Source of the DNA: Xenopus tropicalis
Lineage: Eukaryota; Chordata; Amphibia; Anura; Pipidae
Direction of reading: 5' to 3'
NCBI RefSeq assembly: GCF_000004195.4
Contig: NC_030681.2
Location: 92,677,454 to 92,741,453 of the forward strand
DNA: 64,000 bases
The position numbers and the translations under genes are program-made. Numbering within the stretch: position 1 is the first letter of the stretch; every line of letters starts with the position of its first letter. Under the pieces are notes generated by a model. It had not been told where the DNA came from. It made no database searches and worked only from the letters and a program-made list of their open reading frames with translations. Positions 9,061 to 21,380 of this stretch are shown here, one piece after another.

Positions 9061-10230
9061 TTGACTCTGAAATATATAGTGTATATTATACTCAGCGCTA
9101 TTGGTGGTCTATCCTCAACGTGGATCTTCTGTCAGGTGCTAAAATTATTGCTTGCAGCTTTCTCTTGAAACCCCCCTCCTTTTGAATGGGCTCCAAACGT
9201 GTTCATAGGAAATTTAGTGGAAGCACATAAAAGTGAATTAAAAACAAAATATAGTGTACAATACAATAGTATTTAAAACCATTGGTGCAAAGTGTAAAAC
9301 GCCAACGATAACAGAATAAAGTGAAAAATGGTGTTGACCACCGGCTCTATTTGGGAAGCATGCATACTCACCAGAGCCAAATGTAAATGTGCCAAAACAA
9401 CAAGATTCAGATTTGATTGTAATGCTGGGCAGATCCTAAAATCATTTTAGAGTCAAGAGAAAACAAAGATAGCATAATAATGTTTATTAAGAAAAAATCC
9501 TGCGCATTACAAGCTACTCACAGTGATATGAAGTAAAGACAATCATGTAAAATAGCTCAACGCATTTTGCATGGTTACCATCACGCTTCCTCAGGAGAAA
9601 TTCCTTGACTCTGTTTGTGAACTCTGCCTGTCCCAACTTCGGCCTGAATCTTTATTTTGGCTCTGTGCTGCCAGCCTTGACCCAGAACTGGTTGACTACG
9701 GTTAGCACTGTACGGCAGTTCTGTCACAACCTCGGGAACTTCCTGTGCTAGTGTAAGCTGCATGTAAGCCCTTATTCCTCCCTTGATCTAGGTAAAACAT
9801 TACAATAATATTCATTACTATCTAGAAGATTTGGGAGGGACTTTGAGTGTATGTCCCCTTTAAGGCAGAACATATTTTAACATCACAAATATAGAAATCA
9901 TGTCAACAACTTTTATTAGGGCCAGCTAAATTGAAAAGTGTCTGACATTTTTAGAAATTCTCTGCAATATCAATCAACACCTTCTGTTGTAAAATATGTT
10001 ATGTTCATTAGCAGTGAGAACATTTCAATTAACACAGGGACTGGTGAGAGGTTTCTCATGAATTTAACAGCAAATTAAACTGAATTAAAAAAACCTATTC
10101 TGAGCCAATTTCAGTAAATTACAGGGAGTGTACTAGTGATTAAATAACAAATTCTGAACTGATCTTTCTTTATTGCATTGGCTGATTTTTAGGAGATGAA
10201 ACGGAAGCAGTAAAGGCATGTGCCTTTAGT
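9061..10230. other. Repeat-derived and unclassified sequence
   Basis: The stretch 9480-9780 ('caacgcattttgcatggtta', 'catcacgcttcctcagg', then a CT/GA-rich section) has the look of a frog interspersed repeat that I cannot name. The remainder is unclassified AT-rich DNA without coding signal. Confidence 0.35.
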
Positions 10231-10239
10231 TTATTTTAG

Positions 10240-10665
10240 GGCTTTTAAAGAGCTGGTTTACCTTTAAGTTACCTTATAGTATGTTATAGAATGGCCAATT
10301 CTAAGCAACTTTTCAATTGGTCTATGTATTATTTATAGTTATTGGATTATTTGCCTTTTTCTTCTAACTCTTTGCAGCTTTCAAATGGGTCACTGAAAAA
10401 AGAAACATTGTTCTGTGAAACGACAGTTAAATTGTTATTGCTATTTAACTTATTTTTCTATTCAGGTCCTTTCTAATTCATATATCAGTCTATCATTCAA
10501 ACCACACCCTGGTTGCTAAGGTAATCCTAGCAACCAGCTGCTGAAATTTTAACGGGGAGAGTTGCTGAAAAAAAAACTAAAAATATTTTAAAAACTACAT
10601 ATAATAAAAAATGAAGACCAATTGCAAATTGTTTCAGAATATTACTCCCTACATCATGGGTGTTT
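10240..10665. mobile_element. Decayed MITE, 'tatagaatggccaattctaa' family
   Basis: The segments tttacctttaagttacctta, tatagaatggccaattcta, caacttttcaattgg and, further on, accctggttgctaaggtaat, gctgctgaa and caattgcaaattg..cagaatat occur in the same order at 21895-22305, and partly at 26705-26880. I recognise it as a very common Xenopus nonautonomous DNA element, probably of the TTAA-target (Kolobok/T2-like) group, but the termini are too worn here to prove it. Confidence 0.55.
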
Positions 10666-10708
10666 TGTCATGAGTTCCCCTGAGGTGGATTTCTCCTACA
10701 TTCTACTG

Positions 10709-10860
10709 CAGGGAAATGCAGGACAAACGTAGCATTTTCTTGCAGACTGGGTTGTACTCATTTAGATGCAAGCAAGTACCAAACGCATCAAGTTGTGTTG
10801 AAGCTTGCATGAATCTGAGTGAGTACAACCCAGTCTAGAAGAATGGGCTGCATTTCCCTT
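10709..10860. repeat. Short near-perfect foldback element (about 150 bp)
   Basis: The left arm (cagggaaatgca at 10709-10720, then ctgggttgtactca) pairs with the right arm (gagtacaacccagtct, then tgcatttccctt at 10849-10860), with a small central loop. Termini gggaaatgca/tgcatttccc are inverted. A MITE-sized palindrome, class unknown. Confidence 0.6.
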
Positions 10861-13600
10861 GATTATACAATGCTGTATTGTCATCTCTACTCTTGTAAGT
10901 AAACTTTTAGGCACGATTTGTTTTAAATAAATACATGACCACTATATTTATATCATATGGTCTGTTTCATTTGCTACATCTGGTGGCTAGTTACACTTAC
11001 TGGGTATGCATGCATAAACTGTTTAGCACCTAGTTAAAGCTCTCACTACATCTGATATTTGAAGCACCTTTTAGCTGCACTGGATAATATTGTTGAATAA
11101 TTCACAGCACATATTACACTATGCTAGTTAATATATGTTTTTCCTTGTAGTTCGCTCTCTGGAATCCTTGTGATACACCCACCAAGAGGGGGTAGAAGGA
11201 AAGAGAAGTGCAATGAAGTTGTATGAAGATTAACACACTTTAGAACCACACAGAGTGCTGGCTGGCTTTCTTGTTTTTCCTTACAAATATAATAAAACCG
11301 TAATACATTAGAAATGGCATATTATTTTATATTTTACGTTTTAAAAATGGATTTATTGGGCAATCCACTACATTGTAACATATCCATAAACACTGTATAA
11401 AAAGCAGCACCTGCCAGATACAATAAATGACACCTGTCGAACATAAAACTTAACCAGAGGAAACACAATATTTTTCATTGTCAGACTTGCTGGGTCATAA
11501 TCCAGAACCAGAGGTGTTAATATTACATGACAGCACAAGACAAATGACAGCAGCCTTTGGGGAAAAATTACTTTTCTTCTATAACTGACAAGTGCTTTTC
11601 TTGCCATTGTTTCATATTTTGGCACTGGCAGTACGCAATGCTCCACTAAGGGAGACTTGCACTTCTCTCTGTTAAATGGCATAGTGAATTTATGTGTTTT
11701 ATTCTGCTAATTTTGTTGTGTACCTTTACTTTCTCAGTTTGCCAAAATAAACGCTTTTGAATTCATATTTGCAGTATAGATGCTGTGTATTTTCTGCCCA
11801 GTATGCGGCATACACTGATTAGAGCACAACCCCAGGACATATCTAAAATCAGATGCATAGTCATAGTTTTATCACTGCCACAGATCAGGCATCAAGTGTC
11901 CATACCACTTAGTACGCACTTGACCAGCAAATAATTCAGCATGAGTTAAAAAAGATTAAACTGGGTAAGGTGTCTAGACTTTAGCTAAGCTTATCTAAAC
12001 AGGTTCCCTATACTGTATTAACACTTTCCTGAGTAATAGGAACATTTGATTGACAGTCAGGAAAGTGGTTTTGGCACATTTATAAAAGCAGTGTTCTACC
12101 TGTAATAGGACTGGCTTGTGTAATCTATTTGTGAATATGGAGAAAGTGTTTTACACCAGTTTTACTGCCACTTTTACTCCAAAAAAGGACTGTCTCCACT
12201 TCTGTGAAAATTCTATTGTTTCAGGAGTGTAAAACATTCAGACCGATAGTGCTTCAACAAATAACTTTAAAACCCCTGTAAATGTGTAACTAATGGATAT
12301 TGGAAAGTTGCTTGATATCATATTCTTATCATTTCTAGTTTTTGGGTGGAGGACCCCTTTAAATTTTGTTTAAGCCTATTATAGAGCAAATCCTTTGTGA
12401 TAGATGCTGTGAAAGCTCCATGTCAGAGAGCATTCTAAGTAGGGGCTGGCACGTCAACTACTGAGAAATATATTAACTACTAATTTGGATCGTAACTTCT
12501 TTGAGAGTCATAAACTCTTAAATCCACCTTCTTTGTATTGTAATACCTGTACCTTTAATTAATAGTTAATTGTGGTTTTGGTGAAATTGGTATGTGATGG
12601 CAGCAGTCTTTTTGCTTAAAAAAATTACACAGAATGCACAATACATTTTATGGTGAAATGCAAATGATTTAGTGTTTCTTTATCTTGGGTTGCCAGATAA
12701 TGCTGGATTACAACTGCCAGTCTTGTTCATGATATAATCAAGAGTTAATATAAGAGAGGGAAAACTGACACAGGCATTACAAAATCCAGCACTGTTATCA
12801 TTCTGATAGTGGTAGGTGGAAGCTGGAGGAATAACATCTCAATTCAGTATATTTGACATTTTTTGAAAAACATTTCAGCTTTATTAAGCAATAACATGCA
12901 GGGATTTTCAGCCAACTGACAAACGCTTGTGACAGCCTCCCATAGCTCCCATTGACTTGCACTGGAAGTGTAGGTGAAACTGCTTTTTAGCCAGAAAATA
13001 AGCATTTTCAGGACAAAATGTGCTCAAATGTTCACAGTGTTTCCCATCAATAGATGGCAGAGTAAAAGGCTCTCACGTGTGCTTCTTAGTGAGTTAATGA
13101 CCCCCTCTACCCCCAACACAACTGTTTGTACTTCAAAGAAATCCTATGTTTCCTGTTCAAATTTAAACACATTATTCTGTTATGTTTATTATTTAATCCT
13201 ATAATGCTGAGCATGTAACAACAGGTTGGGTAGAATTTTCTTTGTTTATATTTTATATCCCCAACTTTTGACATTTTAGTAATATATACGATCTATATGA
13301 ATAAATAATAATTATTCCCCTTGGCATATATTAACCAGAATAAACTATAGAAATATCCTCAAAAGCAGATTTAGTTGCATTAATTTTATAAACATGCCTG
13401 AAAAATGCTCTAATTAGCATTACCATTCATTTTCGGTAGCTGACATATGAAAACAAATAAAAATGACATTAAATATTAATTAACTCTCAGCTCATTTAAT
13501 TTGTTTGGGTGTTCCCAAGCAATTAAGAAAATTGGTTATAATGAAACACTTCAGTTATGCATAATACATGTTATATTTGTTTTCTGTAAAATTAACATAA
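10861..13600. other. Unclassified AT-rich DNA
   Basis: No clear repeat termini, RNA gene or long coding frame. The longest frame is a 104-codon minus-strand stretch (11368-11682), whose first third is exon-like (see findings), but it has no recognised domain. Confidence 0.35.
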
Positions 13601-15635
13601 AACCATGCTGTTTTTCATTTTATATTTTCTCCAATTGTTTCACACAGAAGAGGACCCAAGACGTCAAATTAATGGATAGGGGGTCATTTACTATGTAGCA
13701 CTCAAAGGGAAAATTGTGGCTATGAATAAGTGGCCCAAGAGGCATGAAATGTGTTAGGCTTTTTCTTGTCCTAAATAAATGTACTTTTAGCTTTGCCTTT
13801 ATTATTTTTTGATTTCTTGGGGGACCCACATTTTTTACTATGTTCAGGCAGAGTTCAAAGTACAAAAAAACAGAACAATCCACTACATTTTTCGTACCTT
13901 ACACCCTGCCCTGCAAGTAGAAGAATTGCTGCTGGTTCTGCATTCTGTGTTCCCTTGCTGCATACAGTGCTGCCTGCCTTCAGCATTGCTGTATTCAGAT
14001 GCACAAGTTAGGAAGCGCCAGCAAGTGAAGTCTGTAACAGCACCCTGTACTCATCACCTGTCCTATGGCACATGCTAAGGACAAGTCTGCATGGAACGCT
14101 GGATGTGTGCTCTGCACCAACATTTTTATCCACCACAAGGTGCAGAGTACAACCAGGCCAGACAGCAGTGCTCCTTAAATGAACACTAAGGAGCTTGGTT
14201 TTTCACCTCTAAGTGCTCTTGAACTTCTGTCAGATGTTTAGGTTAGTGACCCCCAGGGCAGTGGTATAACTATAGAGAAAGCAGACCCTGCGGCTGCAGC
14301 ACATCTGTTTCTTTTGTAACACGTAAAATTGTAGCCACCTGCATTTTATGTATGTCCCAGGTGACTTTGCCAGGGGGGTAGGGGGCCCTGAACTTTGCAG
14401 GAGTACGATGCCTTTGCCCACAAATTTACTCCACTGACAGGGTGTAGCAGAAATCATATATTTGAGGGATTAAAGGCATTAAAGCAAACACTAATAAATG
14501 TAATTTGCATTGCACAATAGAACACCAACTAACAAGTATGTATGGAGAGGATTTGTTTAGAGATAGCCAACATAAAACATAGTCAATTAAATACTAAATG
14601 GACACTCCTTATCTGTCTTAAACAGGTTGCAAGTGCTTATTTTTCCCCTAAATTCTGTGTAATATCAGACAATGACACAGGTTACAAAACATATATGGCT
14701 TGACACAAATTAAAGAGTCACATAAAATAGCAAAAGGTAAAAAATACTGTACTTTTTATGGAAAGCAAACATTATTAATTTTTTTATCTGTAATTTTAGA
14801 TGGTGATGTATGGTAAAAGCCTTACTCTAGTCTTACATGATCCAAAGCTATAAATAACTAGAATTCTTTTTACAAATTTAGCACTAGTAAAATAGACCAC
14901 TAGATGGCAGTACAAATCCTTTTTTAGTCTGTAGTTTTAAATGAGTAAAACAACAGTATGGAGAAACCTGCAGCAAATATACTTATGCTTTGTCTTCTTA
15001 TATTCACAGCTCATTTGCTCCCTAGTAGCCTGTACAATTGCTTCACCCATCATGCCAATTTGGTACACAGTGTGATTGCTGCAAAATCTGTTTTTCAATT
15101 TTGAGCAAATATTGTAATCATTGTTGTAGTGGCAATGAATGCTCTGCAGATATATTGTTGCCTTTACACATTATGCTCTGTATAATAACTGAGCAATATG
15201 TGAATTCCTGATAATCTTACATAGTGCTGCAAAAATAGATTGTCATGACTAAATTATATACACATTTAGGCAAAGAATATACTCCTTATCCGAAAGTTGT
15301 ACTGGTCTTGCGCCATTTGCTATGTGCCTGCTTATTTCTTAACCTGTAAAACAAATGGTGCAGATCTATTCACAAACCTCCTAAAAGTTTGATCATTATT
15401 GTCAATATTTCCTTTGTAGTAACACTGTTTATTATATTCCCTCCAAGAGTTATGGGTGCCATGAGAAAAAGCACATCCCCGGAAAGGCATTCTCAGTCTA
15501 TGGTTTGTCAAGGAAATGACTGGCAATTCGTCTTTAGAGCATGGCATACACCTACATTAATATGTACAGTATTACTGTCATAAAACCGTGTGCCAGTATA
15601 GGATACAAATATAGAGACCATAAAGCAGATGTAAA
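13601..15635. other. Mixed old repeats and unclassified DNA
   Basis: The segment 14245-14400 ('cagtggtataactatagaga', 'cagaccctgcggctgcag', 'gggggccctga') resembles a common frog interspersed repeat. 13680-13800 ('gggtcatttactatgtagca', 'aggcatgaaatgtgttagg') also looks repeat-derived. The rest is unclassified, with no gene evidence. Confidence 0.35.
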
Positions 15636-15897
15636 GTGGTGAGCAACACAAGCATTAAAAAATTTTCTTGGGGATGCCAAATAAGGACTGTGATTGGCTA
15701 TTTGGTAGCCTCATGTGGACTGCTGGCCTGCAGGAGGCTCTGCTTGGAGTGAAACTGTGTCTCTGTGCTTCGAAAAACTTGCCTCCAAGCCAGGGATGTA
15801 AAAATAGGCACCTGCTTTGAGGTCACTGGGAGCAACATCATAGGGGGTGGTGAGCAACATATTACTCATGAGCTACTGGTTGGGGATCACTGCCATA
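15636..15897. repeat. Frog interspersed repeat ('gagctactggttggggatca')
   Basis: The block contains ggggatgccaaataagga, ttggctatttggtagcc, ctgcaggaggctctg, cttgcctccaagccagg, gaggtcactgggagcaacat and ends actggttggggatcactgcc. I recognise this ordered set of phrases as a high-copy Xenopus repeat. Not coding; it may be a nonautonomous DNA element, but I cannot define both termini. Confidence 0.55.
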
Positions 15898-16680
15898 AAG
15901 GATTGTGTTTGCACTGTAATTGCAGAGCATATTCTAGTTGAACATGGGGGCAGATATGGATTGTGCTACATTCCAGGGTGTAGAAGTATTGAAGAAGAGG
16001 AAAAAGAAGGGGTGATAATACATTTTTGTCAAAAAGAGAAATAAGGTGATGTCTATGCTAAATACAGTTTTGCCAAATGGCTTAAATCATGAGTTTGATG
16101 TTTAGAGCTTTATTGACCTTTATTTAAAAGAAATTATTTTATAAATGTAAGGGTTGAGAATTAATAAAATTAATAGTCAAAGGGTGAAAATTAAAATATC
16201 TGTTTGTAGCAAAAAGACATGCAGAAGAATATCAAGTAGTCATATAATCAGAATAACTGTATAGCTATATAATTAATATCCCTTCACCGCTGTATATTTA
16301 TACAAAGTTTATACTTTTTCACAGTAAGATTTGGTAGAAGCAAATATTTTGAAATGATTTCTTTTAATACACATAAGGTTTAAGGTAAGGTCATTTTATA
16401 CACATTTGATTTTATTAATAAGCCCAAGAGCATATTGTTTTGAAACAAACAAGCTTCTTTTTGGATGGCTATGATATATTTGTACACTTTACCTTTAAGA
16501 TGTTTAAGTGAAAGGGAAATGATCCTACTTAAATGCTGTACCATATGATTTTCAAAGAGCTCTGAGAAAGTGCCAAAGCTTTAGCACTTTGTTGTTAACA
16601 GCTGACAATTGCACTGGAATAAAGCCAAGCTTTTACAGTAACATTGTGGGAATGGTCTTTGGGCATGCGCAGCAGAAGGT
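15898..16680. other. No recognisable feature
   Basis: AT-rich sequence with short frames only. Confidence 0.35.
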
Positions 16681-16681
16681 A

Positions 16682-17108
16682 TTATTGTGAGTTTGATATT
16701 CCTTTTACCAGCCTAGATGTATAACGCTCCCACTCATTAATATCCTTCTCAAGGACTGGAGCCCAAAACTGCACTGCATACTCAAGGTGAGGCCTTACCA
16801 GGGACCTATAAAGGGGCAAAATTATGTTTCGATCCCTTGAGTCAATGCCATTTTTTATACAACACAGCACTTTATTTGTTTTTGCAGCCACAGAATGACA
16901 TTGCCTGGAGTTACACTGTGTGTTATGCACAAAAATCCCCAAATTCTTTTCAATTTAGGATCCCCCCAAAACACTACCATTTAGTGTATAATTAGCATTT
17001 GTTATTTCTACCAAAGTACATAACTTTAACTTATAAATACTGAACTTCATTTAACATTTTGCTGGCCCGTTTTCCAATTTAGTCAATTCTCTCTGCAAAG
17101 TAGCAGTA
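16682..17108 (-). pseudogene. CR1/L2-like LINE ORF2, RT C-terminal region
   Basis: The minus strand reads (from about 17108) LTKLENGPAKC, a stop, MKFS, later NLGIFV, SRQCHSVAAKTNKVL, then SRDRNIILPLYRSLVRPHLE and YAVQFWAPVLEKDI. These are hallmark segments of the thumb/post-catalytic part of CR1/L2-type reverse transcriptases ('DLGVxV', 'KAN', 'LYKSLVRPHLEYCVQFWSP.L.KDI'). The catalytic FADD box is not included, so the copy is 5'-truncated as usual for LINEs. At least one in-frame stop is present; the last 86 codons (16682-16942) are open. Confidence 0.75.
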
Positions 17109-18160
17109 TCCTGAACGGAAGGCACAGGCCTCCTGCAACCTCCTAGGTTTTACTGAACTGCAACCCCATGTCAGAAGGATGGTGTGCTTTGAAAAAGGAA
17201 CCTTTATATTACCAAAGTGTCAGCAAAGATATGTCAAATAATTGATTTTTATACTCAAGTGCCCTGGCAGTTAAATTTGGATTAGATTTGAAGTATAACA
17301 GGTTGTACTATTTATCATTTATTTTAGTTGATATCCAACACCTCCCTTTCAGTATTGCCAGTGCAGTCTCACAGGTCCTTTTAGTTGTACAGGTAAAAAT
17401 TCCCATATATTTTAATGCTATTATTCCACAAAGTTTTACTTAAGTAAACAATTCATATTTTTTTACAAACCAAACTAGCATAAATTCATGATGGTGGGCA
17501 AACACAACTATCACTTTATGTTAATGTTTAAATGTTTTTACAGGTATGGTGATCTAAATAATTGAAAACCCCTTATGCTTATCCAGAAAGTATTCCCGAT
17601 AATATACCCCATACCTGTAATATGTTTTCTGCGAAATGAATGGAAAGTGTGTAAGTGAAACATTTAGCTTCAGTTATTTCTCCAGTAGCAAAGAGTTCCC
17701 TGTTTGGAAAAACAAAACAAGTTTTGGCAACCATGTAGCTTTGTCATTAAAAGAACCTATTTTTCCTTCAATGTAAAGTCAATCAAGCCTTTCTTTTATA
17801 GCAGTTAATGTACTCAGTTTGCCAAATGACTCAATTTGCTGTATTCATTGAGTTCCTAAAGAACATTCATTAAAATTGACTTTCATTTGCCAAGACCATG
17901 CTGGCAAGTTTCAGAAAATAGGTATGTGACTTTACTTAGTTTTTTGTTTAATACTCTATTTGACTGAATGCTTAGCCGTTTATTTAAAACTGCATATTCC
18001 GCAGGCCATCATAAAGCCCGAAGGAACAAGCACAGAATTAGGATGATTCTAAGTCTAAGAGAGAGAATGAGATTAAATAAAACATAAAAGTAATACATTT
18101 TATAGAATACCAATGTTATATTTGTTCTTCAGGAAAGAATTATATGTAAAATTAGCTATA
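17109..18160. other. Unclassified sequence with one tiny MITE
   Basis: Apart from the 80-bp element at 17540-17619 I see no supported feature. Confidence 0.35.
17540..17619. mobile_element. Internally deleted 'tatgggatcc' MITE (80 bp)
   Basis: It consists of little more than the two ends: acaggtatggtgatctaa on the left and cgataatataccccatacct on the right, with a 'cttatccagaaagtattccc' subterminal motif. Same family as 6076-6410, with nearly the whole interior lost. Confidence 0.55.
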
Positions 18161-18162
18161 TG

Positions 18163-18801
18163 CAAGTATGGGACCTTTTATCCAGAATACTCGAGACCTG
18201 GGGTTTTCCAGATAAGAGATCTTTTCACAAATTGGATGTCCATACCTTATTTATGCTAAAAATAATTCATACTTTAAATAAAACCAATGATATTGTTTTG
18301 CCTCTAATAAGGATTTTTTACATCTTAATTGGGATCAAGTACAAGGTACTGTTTTATTATTACAGAGAAATCATTTTTAAACATTTTAAGCATCTGATTA
18401 AAGGAACAGAAACGGTGGAGTCAGAGGGGGGTTCCAAAAAATGTTAGACACCCCACAAGTGATTGTATTGGCTTACCTGCAAGCGATCCTCATCCGTCTT
18501 CTGCCTTTGTGCCAAAAAAGTCAGCTTTTTTACTCTACTGCACATGCATGGGTCCTGGGATTGCAACAAAACATAGAAAGGAAGAGGAATGATCGCCTGC
18601 GTGTACCAGAGGTCGGTACGATTTTCTGCTAATAGCAGCACCAGCCTGGGGTATCAGGTTAGTGGGGGGTTCCTAACATTTGGCAGCCCCAGTGATTTTA
18701 ACTTTCCTTCTCCTTTAAAATATAGTCTATGGGAAATAGCCTTCCCGTAATTTGGAGCTTTCTAGATAAAGGGTTTCCGGATAACTGAATCTATACCTGT
18801 A
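18163..18801. mobile_element. 'tatgggatcc' MITE interrupted by a TTAA element
   Basis: The left part (18163-18397) contains agtatgggacc, ttttatccagaatactcgag and attgggatcaagtacaagg. The right part (18719-18801) contains cccgtaatttggagctttct, gggtttccggataac and ends tatacctgtat. Both match 6076-6410. The middle is replaced by a second element flanked by TTAA. Confidence 0.7.
18398..18718. mobile_element. TTAA-flanked nonautonomous element (321 bp incl. flanks)
   Basis: TTAA occurs at both junctions (18398-18401 and 18715-18718). The inner termini aaggaacagaaa and tttccttctccttt are imperfect inverted repeats. TTAA target duplication is typical of Kolobok and piggyBac superfamilies; the 'aaaggaac/gag' terminus favours the former. 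Short frames inside (63-65 codons on both strands) have no motif. Confidence 0.65.
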
Positions 18802-19776
18802 TACTGAACAAACATATGTTTTTTTTAGCCAGTAATTGTAATTAGCAAGGTTTCCCATTATGATGGCACTAGCGTTGTGTATTGGAAATACGCTACTCTA
18901 TTGCTTATAGCATTTTGTATTGAAAAATATTTGTATGCTGAGTAGTCCTTCTGTTCAATGGAATGCCACTATGTCTTGCCAAGGACTGCTTGGGAAATAA
19001 ATCAGGTTGCAGGCAAATGGGCTCCGGAACTAAGCTTAGCACACTTTTAAAATCCTTAGTTACATGTTTCCTCCCTTGTCCAATGTGCTGCTGAGTAGTT
19101 TTCAGTGTTAACAGTATGGCACAGTCTTCTTGTTCAGATGGGCAGACCTGTGATTTGGGGTATATGCTGTAGATTTCAGCACAGCCCCTTTAAAAAGCTA
19201 TAGGTGCATGTTTTGTCTTTTGCAACAATGCACATTTAATTAGTCCTCTAACTATTTCTGGGAGTAAAAGTATGTAAAATTGAAGTCTAGCTCTAGAAAC
19301 CCCCAGAAAGATGTTTAGCTGCAATTTATTGTACCCTATGGAATGCTCAGATCTGACTGATCAGATAGATTGATGGGCCATTGTAGGCAGGACCAATATA
19401 TTGTGAGTAAATGAATCGTATATGTGGGACCATTGCAAGTGGTGACAAATGTGCCAAGAGATAATAATTGAGTTATATAAGTTGTATAGTAATGAGTCTG
19501 CATCCTTGGTACTCTTCCAATAAGTACCCTGTTTATGGTTTTATGCAAATAAATCTACAGATAAACAACATACAGTATCTATACAGTAAACATACAGAGA
19601 TAAATAAACTATACATAACAAGAGCTACTTAGCAGTTGACATTGAAAAAAAAAGATTTTCATTAGAAGCTGTTCTTCATTTGACTGAAAAGGGAAACATA
19701 CATTTGTACATTAACCTTTACAAATGGGAAAAGGCTTAATGGTCTTTCAAGAAAACACTGCAAATGTATTTTTTAC
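18802..19776. other. No recognisable feature
   Basis: Unclassified AT-rich DNA lying immediately downstream, on the minus strand, of a candidate exon. Confidence 0.35.
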
Positions 19777-19949
19777 TTGCCTTTTTCTTTGGTTGTCTGA
19801 CTTCAGTGCGCTCCCCGTCTGCTGCACGTTCTGCTACTATTGATTGAATGCTGCTGCATATTACAGGTCCTTTATCAAGTTCCACCACATAACTCTCTCC
19901 AGTAAGCAGATCCTCACATTGCAGAGGGATTATTCTGCTTTCTCCTTCA
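19777..19949 (-). CDS. Candidate internal exon of an unrecognised host gene
   Basis: On the minus strand a frame without start codon stays open for about 70 codons and reads protein-like throughout: GESRIIPLQCEDLLTGESYV, VELDKGPVICSSIQSIVAER, AADGERTEVRQPKKKAS. Acidic and basic residues are interleaved, and CpG-containing codons occur, unlike neighbouring sequence. It begins right after an acceptor-like ..tacattag (a TAA stop lies 4 codons upstream in frame) and ends at either aaaaag|gcaagt, a textbook GC-type donor, or four bases later at gcaa|gtaaaa. I do not recognise the protein. It could be an internal exon, a processed fragment, or an exapted transposon frame; conservation would decide. 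Confidence 0.35.
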
Positions 19950-20385
19950 CTAATGTATTACAGCTTTATTTGACCTGTCTGGGATCAGTTTTCAGTGCAA
20001 ATTTGGGTTTTTATTGAATTTAAATATTGTCATGGGGGAAAAAATATCTATCTGTTGCAAGTTTGCCTACAATTCTAACCGATGCCAATGTTATTGCTTC
20101 AGATGATGCTTCTTATAATCAGCAGGTATGGCAAAATTTTGTATCCTTGAAAATATTGTTTTTCCAGGAATAGATTATTGCAAGTAAGAGTAGTAGTCTA
20201 GTCAGGATAGGATGAGAGCATGCCTGGATGTTTTAGTTGTTGCAGGTGAAAGAAAAGGGTGGATTTGGCAATATTGCATAAGAAAAAGTAAAGATAGGTT
20301 TTTACAGTGGTGTTAATATGGTCAGAGAATGAGAGAGAGGAGTCAAAGATCATCCCCAGACAATGTGTTTACAGGGTTAATGAGT
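19950..20385. other. No recognisable feature
   Basis: Unclassified sequence upstream (minus-strand sense) of the candidate exon. Confidence 0.3.
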
Positions 20386-20582
20386 GTGCAGCACAAATAA
20401 AAATACATATTAAAACCAAAAAAATCTAATTCAAATAGTAATTAAATGGGCCCCTGATCACACAGTAGTAGGCCAGGTACATGTATACCCGATGCAACTG
20501 GATCCAGACAGCAGCACAAATAAAGATAACTATTCAAAACAAAAAAGAAAATTTAAATAATAATTGAATGGGCCCCTATCAC
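20386..20582. repeat. Direct repeat, two copies about 124 bp apart
   Basis: 20389-20457 and 20513-20577 both carry gcagcacaaataaa, an aaaccaaaaaa/aaacaaaaaag stretch, aatagtaattaaatgggccc or its close variant, and are separated by a non-repeated spacer. A third weaker relative (gtgcaaataaaaatttaaag) follows at about 20655. Likely a local duplication inside an old repeat. Confidence 0.6.
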
Positions 20583-21090
20583 TGGACCCCTAGTGTGTCT
20601 CCCCTGTAGGTGCACAATCTGACTGGCCATGCCGCCTGCCTGTTGTTCTGAAAGGTGCAAATAAAAATTTAAAGCTTTGCAAATAAAATAATAATATAAT
20701 AAAGAACTAGATGGCCAATAGGACCCCTTAGCAGTGAAGCCCGGACTCCTAGGCTGGATATGTGCGCCCCTGACAGTTTGCTTAAAATTGAATCAGGAGG
20801 CCAATTCTGACTGTATCTTTATGGCACTCTTTTTATTCCCTGTTTTCTGATTTTACTCCTTGAAAAGTGTCTATATCACCTTTCAAAGATTAAGCTCTGC
20901 AAGGAAGGTCCATGTTGGTGTTGAGGGAATATAAAATGGCAAATCTGTAGTCAGGAACTCCTGACTGGAGAATTGTGGTGGCCCTGTAAGTTAATATGAT
21001 ACCAGAATAACAGGGCACTTTTTTTTTCTTGGGTGAAAAGTCATGAAAATATGAGGATACTACCTCTATGTAAGAATGGGGTGTATTATG

Positions 21091-21380
21091 GTACAGGTAT
21101 GGGATCCATTATCTAGAAACCCTCAGAATTGCGTGAAGGCCATCTCCCATAGGCTCCATTATAATAAAATAATTCAGTTTAAATTGATTACCTTTTTCTC
21201 TGTAGTAATAAAACAGTACCTTGTACCTTGCCAAACTAAGATATAATGATTCCTTGTTGGAGTCAAAACAATCTTATCGGGCGTATTTAATGTTTACATG
21301 ATTTTTAGTAGACAAAGTATAGAGATCCAGAATTTACAGAAAGATCCCTTATTCAGAAAACCCCAGGTCCTGATACCTGT
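21091..21380. mobile_element. 'tatgggatcc' family MITE, full length (290 bp)
   Basis: The left end is gtacaggtatgggatccatt and the right end aaccccaggtcctgatacct. Internal motifs aaggccatctcccat, gtaataaaacagtaccttg and actaagatataatgattcct match, in reverse orientation, those of 6076-6410. No coding capacity. Confidence 0.7.
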
